The notes beneath the pieces were generated by a model that was given only the letters and a program-made list of their open reading frames with translations, searched no databases and was not told where the DNA came from. The position numbers and the translations under genes were made by a program. Positions 30,725 through 38,877 of a DNA stretch of 64,000 bases are shown here, one piece after another. Numbering within the stretch: the stretch's first letter is position 1; every line of letters starts with the position of its first letter. The stretch spans positions 32,775 to 96,774 of the forward strand of contig KN805437.1 of assembly GCA_000818945.1 (NCBI GenBank). The letters are read 5' to 3'. The stretch is from Schizochytrium sp. CCTCC M209059. Its lineage: Eukaryota > Sar > Bigyra > Thraustochytrida > Thraustochytriidae.

Positions 30725-33700
30725 TCACTTTCGTTTCGTGACTTTTTGATCCAGACGGTGCTTGAGCGTATTAATTGATGTCTTCAACCCGTCCTCACCC
30801 GTCTTTGCGTCCTTTAGCAAGTTCGCGCGTTTGAGAGCTCGATACTTGATTGCCTTTTTGAATTCTCCGTATGTTTGCAAAGTATTAATCATCTCCCTGG
30901 CGTGAGCGAATACGGCGGGTGGCAGACGAGCGTCTCGTTGCTGATAGGCGGCCAGTTCATACAAAATCATCCCTCTCAAGTCCTGCAATAACGCATCACC
31001 AGGCTTGGAGGGCAGGTTCATGGAAACACCTTCCTTTTCCAATTCACTTGATCTCACACCTTTCAATGAACTCGAGTTTGCATTATTTTGCATATCGAGA
31101 CTTCTAAACATAGGCTCTTCACTCATGAACACCACCTCGGCGTCATGCGACAGCCCACTTTCTCCCTCTGCCATAGCCTCTGCTACAGCCTCTTTCACAT
31201 GACTTGCATCTCTTGACTTTGCTGCCATCGCCGACAGCGATGCCGGCAACGACGATAATGATGACGATGATTCTATGTCCGGTCGTGTCCTTGTCACACT
31301 TTCAGCATGGCCCTCCATGCGTGGGCGCTTTTGCTCATTTCGGAATGCTGTCGTCTCTATACTGTTTGCGCTCGCATTCGTAGGAGCCAAATTAGAGTTT
31401 CGGCTTTCGTCGCGTGGTCGCTTCTCATTGCGAATCGGCTCGTTGACGTCTTTTTGTGCAAGGCTTTGTTCAAATTTTGCCTCTGGGCCGCCCTTGCCGC
31501 CTGTCGTTGAATTCGAGACAGTCTCCGATTTACTCTGAGTCTTCAAAAGCTTGCGAGCGCATTTGGCATCCTCGCCCCGGAGCACAAGCATGACGCCCCT
31601 GGCACCTCCATCCTGGTCATTGCGAACGAAAATGACGCGAGAATCGAAGTCTTCAAAGATGCTAGCTTCAAGCGTGCGTGCAAAATCATCGGATGATTCC
31701 TCGAGCTCCACAAATTCAGGCATTGACTTCACCATTCCTCGCAATGGATAATGCATAGTGCGATTTTCAGGGGAAATCCGTTTCGCAGCAAGGTCCTGAA
31801 GTACTCTTGCAATATATTGATTATCCGCCGATGGGCGCAAGACCGCGCCGCGGGAGTCTGCAAGCTCATGCAGCAATGAACTTTGCGGATCATGTGCAAG
31901 AATGGCGAGGCAGAGCGCAAAGAGCTCCAGGCCATCTACGGCATCGTACCTTTTCCGGAGTCCGTCGAGTTCATGCAGGCCAGCCCCTGTCGTGCCTTGA
32001 GTCCACCATACACAAAGAAGCTGCTCCAGCGCCTCAAATCGCACTTTGCCTTCAAGTCCCTGGAGCGCTGCGGTCCATTTTTGCCCTTCAGGAGTGATCT
32101 TCGCCGACCGCGTCGCATGCAGCACCAAAACCAGAGGCTCTCGCACAACCTGCTGCGAAGTCAACGTGCTTGCTGCATTTGCTCCCTTTTCCAGCGTGTA
32201 CTGCTCAAGATCACCCTTGCATGCAGAAACTGCTTGCGCCACGTCTACCCAGCATGTTGCTGCGTGAGCGTAGTAGGAAATCGCACAAGCTAGAAAGTGA
32301 CGGGCCTTGTCATAGAAATTCTGCAAGAGGAGACTCAGCGAAGACCAAGTCGCCAACTCTGCATTGAAAGCGTCCTCGACAGTTTGAACGCAGGTCCTTA
32401 AGTTCCGGCTGCGCATTGAAGCACGGACCGCCATAAAACTGGTCTGTGGTATTCCCAGCCGTTCTGCAACCTGGTCAAAGTCATCCATTGCCAATTTCGT
32501 TTTCTGGCGCGAAATTTCCAGAGAAGTGTTCTCCTTCAGTGAAGTGGCTGCAGCAAAGGCGACCTGATGAGCATCTTGAATTTGCGCAAAATCTACCTCG
32601 GCCGCTATAAAAGAGCGCTGATCTATTCCGTAACGACTCAAAAAGTACTGCTTCCAAAACGCCATGCACTCGGCTTTAGTGCGCTGAGACCTTTTTTGCG
32701 CCTCGACAACAATGGCCTCTAGCTGATCAAGCGTAGAGCGGTCGTCGCTGCGAAGATTTTCGTTTCTCGTGGAAGTCTTGAAATCGTCGAGACGCTGCCT
32801 CGTATACATATACTTGGAAAGAGGATCTAGGCATCGATTTTGTGAGCAGATGAATTCAATTAGATCAAGCGGTAGATCCTGCCCACTTTGGCCGTGCAAC
32901 GCTGTACGAGCACGCCCCACTGTAACAGCGAGTTGCTCGACACGTAAAAGGGCAGAGCTTTTGTCCACTTCATCAGCGACAGCTCTAGCCACATCCCAGG
33001 GTCGACGCACATCGACCTTGAGACGACGAAGGAGACTTTGTGCTTCGCCTTCTGTTCGCACCTGCAAGGTATAAAGGTCGACAAGTGTTTTGCACGGAAG
33101 TCTGAGCTCGTTGAGCCACGCGTTGGCAATGCTCGAGTGGGCCAAAAAGTCGAGAAACGTCGCAGTCCTCAGAAAACCCCTCTCACGAACAAAGCGCAGT
33201 GTCTCGATCACGCCCAGGTCAGCAGGCGAAATAATGTCGTTTGCTTTGCAGAGCATTGTGGACAACGCGAGGGCTGTTGCATCGTCTTTTGCAGTAGAGC
33301 ATGCAAAGCGGAGCGCAAGGCGAGGAGAACTCACGCAGCTTGATTGGTCATCTACGAAGCGCCCCATTTCATTGCCACCGTTGACATGCGATTGAACAGG
33401 AAAACCCTGCTGCGATGGAAGAGGAGACCCTGACCTGCTGACGGAACGTAGAGCAGGTGATGGGACTGGCTCGACCGTTTGCTCAGACGCTGAAGGGGCT
33501 TTTGGCGAAACGGATACTGCCTTTTCGTCCCCGGTCTTTGATAGGGCGTCAAACGCGTCATGGCGTGCAGTTATCTCCAGACGACCGCGATAGCAGTTTT
33601 TCTCGGCGTCCTTTCTCAGTGTACAATCCGTCACGCAAAAGGGGCTCCCGCGATTTTGAAGCACTCTATTGATTGTTTCTGCAAAATCAGGAGTCGACAA

Positions 33701-34393
33701 ACGCTCCATCGTCGCTTCGAGAGAAACGAGAAAGTAATTTGTCTTGGTCTTCTTTTTGATGGGTTTGCCAGGCGTGTGTTCTGGGCAAACGGAATTGCTC
33801 CCTCGGCCTTTCGGCTGAAACTCGAAGATGACGGCAGCTTTGCGTTCACCAGGTCGTGAAGCACCATTAAATGCCTCTTGAACAAAATTGACAATGTGCG
33901 TGGCTTGCCGCCGTCTTGATATTGTTCTGCTCGAGGGAAATTCCCGCCGCCCGTGCTTCGAGTGTTCTTCCTGGGCCAAAGCACGAAGACCGCTCTCTCC
34001 TCTATCTCTGGTCGAATGCTGCTCATTCGAATCGTCATCGGCTTCCGGAACGTTTTGGCCATCATACGTACTTACGCTTGCAATCGAGTCAACGTCGTCG
34101 TCGCCGCTGCCGCCGCCGCGAGCGTAGCTCGCGTGTTCATCCATTCTCGCCGATTCTTCGTCTAAAAGCCTGTCTCTTCTGCAAACTTGGCTTCGCGCGA
34201 TGCCGTCCACTGCTGCGGCCCAGCGCGGACCACACCTCTGAGCGACTTGTCGTCGCTCGCCGCCCACCCGTCGCTGCGCCGCGGCCTGCCGTCCGCTGCG
34301 GCGGTGTTGGCGCTCTGTGTGCCGCCCGGGAAAGGGGGGAAAATAAAGGGAAAAAGCAAATTGACGCAGCAGCGAAGTGATGTGAGAGCGCAT
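30725..34393 (-). CDS. Accessory protein sharing modules with the helicase-glycosyltransferase and the LRR-kinase
   Basis: An intact 1222-residue frame from an ATG at complement 34391-34393; a later ATG opening an acidic stretch (MDEHASYARGG, about residue 83) may be the true start. No catalytic motif was seen. Parts: a basic/acidic disordered N-terminus; a helical middle (about 430-740) that resembles the middle of the LRR-kinase-RING protein (WK..F, IQDAHQVAFAA, LGIPQTSFMAVRASM, VEDAFNAEL); a segment (about 770-1000) resembling the N-terminal part of the helicase gene (PLVLVLHAT, LLCVWW, GLELFALCLAIL, VRNDQDGG); a disordered Arg/Glu/Ser-rich linker with KRPR-type basic clusters; and a C-terminal ~85-residue helical repeat (RDARLPPAVFAHAREM...LDQKVTKRK) matching three repeats at the end of the helicase-glycosyltransferase gene. 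It looks like a non-enzymatic partner or adaptor; that role is inference. Confidence 0.75.
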   Translation of the reverse strand: MRSHITSLLRQFAFSLYFPPFPGRHTERQHRRSGRQAAAQRRVGGERRQVAQRCGPRWAAAVDGIARSQVCRRDRLLDEESARMDEHASYARGGGSGDDDVDSIASVSTYDGQNVPEADDDSNEQHSTRDRGESGLRALAQEEHSKHGRREFPSSRTISRRRQATHIVNFVQEAFNGASRPGERKAAVIFEFQPKGRGSNSVCPEHTPGKPIKKKTKTNYFLVSLEATMERLSTPDFAETINRVLQNRGSPFCVTDCTLRKDAEKNCYRGRLEITARHDAFDALSKTGDEKAVSVSPKAPSASEQTVEPVPSPALRSVSRSGSPLPSQQGFPVQSHVNGGNEMGRFVDDQSSCVSSPRLALRFACSTAKDDATALALSTMLCKANDIISPADLGVIETLRFVRERGFLRTATFLDFLAHSSIANAWLNELRLPCKTLVDLYTLQVRTEGEAQSLLRRLKVDVRRPWDVARAVADEVDKSSALLRVEQLAVTVGRARTALHGQSGQDLPLDLIEFICSQNRCLDPLSKYMYTRQRLDDFKTSTRNENLRSDDRSTLDQLEAIVVEAQKRSQRTKAECMAFWKQYFLSRYGIDQRSFIAAEVDFAQIQDAHQVAFAAATSLKENTSLEISRQKTKLAMDDFDQVAERLGIPQTSFMAVRASMRSRNLRTCVQTVEDAFNAELATWSSLSLLLQNFYDKARHFLACAISYYAHAATCWVDVAQAVSACKGDLEQYTLEKGANAASTLTSQQVVREPLVLVLHATRSAKITPEGQKWTAALQGLEGKVRFEALEQLLCVWWTQGTTGAGLHELDGLRKRYDAVDGLELFALCLAILAHDPQSSLLHELADSRGAVLRPSADNQYIARVLQDLAAKRISPENRTMHYPLRGMVKSMPEFVELEESSDDFARTLEASIFEDFDSRVIFVRNDQDGGARGVMLVLRGEDAKCARKLLKTQSKSETVSNSTTGGKGGPEAKFEQSLAQKDVNEPIRNEKRPRDESRNSNLAPTNASANSIETTAFRNEQKRPRMEGHAESVTRTRPDIESSSSLSSLPASLSAMAAKSRDASHVKEAVAEAMAEGESGLSHDAEVVFMSEEPMFRSLDMQNNANSSSLKGVRSSELEKEGVSMNLPSKPGDALLQDLRGMILYELAAYQQRDARLPPAVFAHAREMINTLQTYGEFKKAIKYRALKRANLLKDAKTGEDGLKTSINTLKHRLDQKVTKRK

Positions 34394-34808
34394 GAGAGCG
34401 CTGCGAGAGCATTGTGCGGAATCGATCTCAATCTTGGCTTCCGGCTAGAAACCGGAAATGCTTGCTCAATTGAATGGTTTTGACTCGAAAGCTGTGAGGA
34501 AAGACCTCGACAAAGTCAAAATATTTTTTCGTAAAGAGGCATGGTACGCGATTGAGCATACCACTGACCATGCCATTTGTTTTTTCGAGGCAACAGGGAC
34601 AAGATACGTTCAAAAAGAGACTCTGATGACCCGTCTTCTTACATGAGCTCGAATAGGCATGAGAACACCATGATCAATCTTCGTTCTGGCCATATCTGCC
34701 TCGTCGACAGTCTGCAGCACTACAAATGCGGTCTCGCAGTCAATTACTTGTATATTTTTTCATAGTTTCTGTCGATATTTTGCAAATCCACTCTCAGCTC
34801 TGAGTCAG
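34394..34808. other. Intergenic between accessory gene and glycosyltransferase 3' end
   Basis: No gene seen. It separates two co-directional minus-strand genes and should contain the promoter of the accessory gene near 34400-34500 and the 3' untranslated region of the upstream gene. Confidence 0.4.
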
Positions 34809-37100
34809 TCAGTTCTTCCTTCCGGTGACCGCACGATCAAGCTTCTGCTTGAAAGTGCTGATGGCCCTTTTCAACTCCGCTTCGTCGCCGTCTGAGGGCT
34901 GCAGAATACTCGCTCGCTGTAAAGAAGAAAGACCAAGAGATCTTTTGAATTCTCCATAAGTCGTACACGTCTGCAATAGACTTCTTGCATGATCATAGAA
35001 TCTAGGTGGCAGCCGCGAGTCTTGGTCGTCGAGCAGTGGACGAATGATGCCTTGCACTTGACGCATTGGAAGCACTCCAGGCTTCTGGCTCGGCGAAGGG
35101 GCTTGATCCGCATGCCGCTGATCTGCTCGAGAAGAAGTTGCAGACTGCGGTCTTGATGTGCGCTCAGGTAGCGGCTCGCTTGTGGTCGATGTTTTCGCCT
35201 CTCGGTCTACAGAAGCTGGGGCTGGGGCTGGGGCATTGGCTTGCTGGGACGAGATCGATGTGGCAGGAATATTACTCTGTGCTTCTTCGACCTGACTAGA
35301 CGGACCTTGCATCGCCCGGCTGAGTCTCGCTTTCAGAGCCTCAATGGCCTTTCTCATGGCATCCTGATCTCCACCTGGCAATATCTCGTCTCCCTGCAAC
35401 TTTCGGTATGTCAACCTTCCCATCAAGTCTGAAATGTTACTGCAGCTTTGCAACAAATCGCTCACATGGCTGTAGAACTTTCCTGGAAGGCGCACGTCCT
35501 TGGCTTTGAATGACTCGATCACATCCCGTGCGGCTTCTATAGACGAATTGCGAGGTGTTGGACGGGGCCGAGGCGGAGTCATTGATGATGAAGCTGCGCG
35601 CACTCCTCCTTGTTGCGCAGATTGCTCCTCGAAATCTCGCTTCGCTCGTATAAGCCTCGCCTTGAGTGCGCTGTTCCCTTTCTTCATCTCTTCTTGTTTA
35701 CCATCTGGCAAAACCTTCCTTTGCTGCAAAGCTTTGAAGCTAATGCGTGTCGCGAACTCCTCCCAGGTTTCGCAGCTCTCTAATAAGCTAGCCGCATGAC
35801 TGTAAAATTTCCCAGGGAGACGCATATCTTTGGCTTCAGACTTTTCCAGCTGAGCGCGAAGAAACTCCCGCGCGTCTTTCATTGGTATACTGGCGCGACT
35901 TGGGCTTGGTGGAGGATGTGTGGGAGATTGAGTCAATTGATCTCTCGGGGAGGGCAATGACGGGGTAGAGGGCATTTCTCTAGGTTGGGACTCATGTGTA
36001 GCAGCCTGAATAGGAGAGGCTTGCAAGTTTTCGGAGCCTGACTCTTGCGCTTCTTGCGTTGCTTGAGGACGATAACCAGGGCCAGTCCTCCGTGGCTTCT
36101 TGGAGGATATGCTATCGGAACTCGAATTAGTCTTTCGTTTCGTATTTCTGCTGGTCGACGAGAAGTTCATGTTGTCATCTTGCTTTTTGTTGTCAGTAGA
36201 GTCTCGTTTTCCGAAGAAGCTGTTGATACGACGCTGGTTATCCTTCAGCCGTTTATCAGGAGACGAGGCGCTACTCGCTGCACTTCCTCGTCGCTTCTTT
36301 GCCAAAGACTCTTTGCCAATGCTTCCGGGTGGTGGCCCGTTCGGAGCGTGCGGTTTTCGGCCCTTAAAGACTTCGGTGTTGAGGGCGGTGGACACAGGTG
36401 TAGCCGTTTGAGATCTGCCTTCCCGTGTCTCTAAAGATGAAGAGGAAGGACGATCAGCTTTGGCCCCAACAACGAAAAGTTGCGTCGGGAATGGCTTCTC
36501 AACTCGCGCCTTGAGATCAATCTTGAGCTGCGTATCTACGCCAAAGAGACTGATACTGTCGTGCACATCAACAATCTCGGGAAATGTATTGATGTCGTCA
36601 TCACGGACTACGAGCAGCAAATTTGACAATTCCCCAACCGTTCGCACCTCGATTCGATTGTGTGCATCAACTTGGGATGCTTCTAAAAAGCACGTTAGCA
36701 AAGCGCTTGGGGGCCTAACATCAGCCTCGCCAGAGATTCGATCCCAAAACCCCGCAGCCCATAGCTTGTCTTGCTCGAAAATCGTTGGCATCGTTTTCGA
36801 CCAAAGTGACGCCGGCCTCAGCCCCCCATACGATTCGCGAAAATAATCTAGCGCCTCCGCAAGGTCCGTAAAGCATGGTGACAACTCAGCAGCTCGCTCC
36901 CTAATCTTTCTCGCACTCAGCTTGAGGTTCTTCTTGTGATGAAAGAAGCGGTTCACCTTGAGGCAAACCAAGCCAGCCTCATCAACCAGGTGATTGAACT
37001 CCACGTCTTCCCAGAATGTCTTGACCGGAAAAAAGACCCCGGCGTTCACAGTGCTTGTGACGTTCAAGTAGATGAACGAGTACACCGAATACATGACCAT
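34809..37100 (-). CDS. 3' segment of helicase-glycosyltransferase gene: GT-A end, PIP box, three helical repeats
   Basis: A 763-residue open segment. The ATG at 37100 is internal to the gene: the frame is open a little further upstream and the first residues continue the glycosyltransferase domain started in the preceding segment. FWEDVEFNHLVDEAGLVCLK (residues 29-48) matches the glutamate-aspartate (ED) element near the end of TAGT/GT-A domains. After a linker of basic and Ser-rich sequence comes QRRINSFF (289-296; codons 36213-36236), a textbook PCNA-interacting peptide. The C-terminal half has three copies of a ~75-85-residue helical repeat (about 35625-35885, 35305-35545, 34812-35067) with the signature D.RLP.KFY.HA..LL..C and a Lys-rich last helix. 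It is separated from the preceding segment by a frameshift near 37150-37175, where a 9-10-bp tandem duplication sits. Confidence 0.75.
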   Translation of the reverse strand: MVMYSVYSFIYLNVTSTVNAGVFFPVKTFWEDVEFNHLVDEAGLVCLKVNRFFHHKKNLKLSARKIRERAAELSPCFTDLAEALDYFRESYGGLRPASLWSKTMPTIFEQDKLWAAGFWDRISGEADVRPPSALLTCFLEASQVDAHNRIEVRTVGELSNLLLVVRDDDINTFPEIVDVHDSISLFGVDTQLKIDLKARVEKPFPTQLFVVGAKADRPSSSSLETREGRSQTATPVSTALNTEVFKGRKPHAPNGPPPGSIGKESLAKKRRGSAASSASSPDKRLKDNQRRINSFFGKRDSTDNKKQDDNMNFSSTSRNTKRKTNSSSDSISSKKPRRTGPGYRPQATQEAQESGSENLQASPIQAATHESQPREMPSTPSLPSPRDQLTQSPTHPPPSPSRASIPMKDAREFLRAQLEKSEAKDMRLPGKFYSHAASLLESCETWEEFATRISFKALQQRKVLPDGKQEEMKKGNSALKARLIRAKRDFEEQSAQQGGVRAASSSMTPPRPRPTPRNSSIEAARDVIESFKAKDVRLPGKFYSHVSDLLQSCSNISDLMGRLTYRKLQGDEILPGGDQDAMRKAIEALKARLSRAMQGPSSQVEEAQSNIPATSISSQQANAPAPAPASVDREAKTSTTSEPLPERTSRPQSATSSRADQRHADQAPSPSQKPGVLPMRQVQGIIRPLLDDQDSRLPPRFYDHARSLLQTCTTYGEFKRSLGLSSLQRASILQPSDGDEAELKRAISTFKQKLDRAVTGRKN

Positions 37101-37137
37101 GAACGGATGCTCGGAATCTGTTTGGCGGGCCCGGGGG

Positions 37138-38877
37138 TCACGACGGATCCCGATCAGTCCGAATCAGTCCGTACTGATTTGAACCTCCTGTCAGCTCCTC
37201 TTTGGTACGTGCATTCTGATTGCTCGCTTCAGGAGCTGGTCTTTTCCGAAGCACGGGCCCATTGGGCTTCCACTTCTCCAAACGTTCCTGCTTGTACGCT
37301 GCGGTGAGTTCTTCATCCTCCTTGTGCACAATACTCTCGACGCCTGTCATAACCGTTGAAAACGTGCACGCATCCGGGTGGGCGCTCAGAGCATCCGCTG
37401 GGACCTTGTCCACAAGCTTGCGCTCATAGCACACATCGACATTGTCGTCGAGGATCCAGACCCAGGGAAGGCCGAGCTGATGTGCCGCAAGCTGGATGAA
37501 CAGCCGAGCATATCCGATGCCACCCCGATCTGCATAGACACAAGATCCTTCCGAAGTCTTGGACGCCATCGATGCCGGAAGACCGAGAATAAGATGAGCG
37601 GATCCATACGTCGCTACGTAGTCATTGAATTGCTTGCCACTTCGGACCACGATGCACACGACCGTCGGCTTGCCGCTATCGTCTAAGGGTATCGTTTTTT
37701 CGTAGTCCACGAGCGCAACGCCAGCACGGTTGTACGAGGGCACAAAAACCCAACGAACGGACGTGGCATCATCCAACGTGCTTATGGTTCGCTTCTCCGA
37801 GGACAGACATACGCTGAGAAGCTTGCGCTGCCCGGCATTGATCTGCATCTTGCGACCATCCGCTTTGAGGTTGAGGCCATGAAAGCCTGCATAGGGTGCA
37901 GACAAGCAGACACCCTCGCCAACAAGCTTGATATTATCAGCCACATAGTGCTTTCCGGCGAAGCCTAAAGATGTGGACCGAGCAGCGACGCTCTCATACG
38001 CATTCGCGTCGTCCGTTGACTGCGTAAAGCTGTCCGCCTCGCCGTGTTCAGGCTGGTTCATGTCTTTGCGTCGAGACCCTGCATCCCAAAGCTGACGTTG
38101 AACGTGCTGACGTGCAAGGCGTACTCGATTTCCCATCGACGAGTCTGCAGACATGCTTTGTTTTGCATGCTTATCCAAAATGTCGCGAAGCTCAGCCGTG
38201 TTGTGTTTGCTTTGCAGAGACGACTTCGCGAGAGCATCTCCTTCTTCGGAAGAGAACCTGCCGTCAAAGTTGACACAGTCAAATGCGAGTTGAGAATTTG
38301 TACACTGAGAACCATCGAAAGGAGCAGTGACCTCTTTTTCGAGTTTCTTACCAAGCTTCTCTATCTTGTCCAGACCCGCCCTCGACTCAATAGACTCGCC
38401 ATCTTCGTCGACCAAGTAGTTGTGGTATGCCTCGTACCAGCCAGATCCATTCTCACTCGCAATCATGAGTGCAAGCGTGCGCTGTTGCAAAACGCTTGCA
38501 TGGTATTGGCCCTTTTGAGGCTTCGCATAGGAGTTCCTAAGTGCTGGAAAGCCGGGTGATTGAGCGCTGACAATGAGGTTCCTCCAGTGCGGCAGACTCC
38601 ACTCTGCCCGCGCAACTAACGGAAGCGCATCAGGAGGCGTGGGAATCGCGAGCTCCACGCGCTCCTTAAGCAAACGCAAGAAATGTAGGTATGTCCCTGT
38701 CTTGCCCTGCTGACACTGCGCCATAAGCAAGAGACGACGTGGACGCCACCACTGTGCCCGCTGTCGAAATGAATAATCTGCCCTCTTGTTTGAGCGCTTC
38801 TTGATCGGTAAGAAACAATGTCGTGCATCGGATTGATGACGACCTGCTTTCCTTCGATGGTATCGAATCGAGGACAC
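37138..38877 (-). CDS. Middle segment: helicase motif I and TAGT glycosyltransferase core
   Basis: A 579-residue open segment with no ATG at its 5' edge, overlapping the previous segment's frame by 262 bp. AQCQQGKTGTYLHFL (about 38690-38725) is an SF2 helicase motif I (Walker A), here placed after motif VI. Downstream, a glycosyltransferase of the GREB1/JGT (TET-associated glycosyltransferase) type is visible: WVFVPSYNRAGV, then VVCIVVRSGKQFNDY, then GGIGYARLFIQLAAHQLG and WVWILDDNV (DDN codons at 37443-37451), the sugar-nucleotide/metal-binding signature of this family. Enzymes of this family are predicted or shown to glycosylate hydroxymethylated DNA bases (base J) or, for GREB1, proteins. 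The frame ends at TGA at 37138-37140, just before the ED motif of the same domain. Confidence 0.75.
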   Translation of the reverse strand: MSSIRYHRRKAGRHQSDARHCFLPIKKRSNKRADYSFRQRAQWWRPRRLLLMAQCQQGKTGTYLHFLRLLKERVELAIPTPPDALPLVARAEWSLPHWRNLIVSAQSPGFPALRNSYAKPQKGQYHASVLQQRTLALMIASENGSGWYEAYHNYLVDEDGESIESRAGLDKIEKLGKKLEKEVTAPFDGSQCTNSQLAFDCVNFDGRFSSEEGDALAKSSLQSKHNTAELRDILDKHAKQSMSADSSMGNRVRLARQHVQRQLWDAGSRRKDMNQPEHGEADSFTQSTDDANAYESVAARSTSLGFAGKHYVADNIKLVGEGVCLSAPYAGFHGLNLKADGRKMQINAGQRKLLSVCLSSEKRTISTLDDATSVRWVFVPSYNRAGVALVDYEKTIPLDDSGKPTVVCIVVRSGKQFNDYVATYGSAHLILGLPASMASKTSEGSCVYADRGGIGYARLFIQLAAHQLGLPWVWILDDNVDVCYERKLVDKVPADALSAHPDACTFSTVMTGVESIVHKEDEELTAAYKQERLEKWKPNGPVLRKRPAPEASNQNARTKEELTGGSNQYGLIRTDRDPS

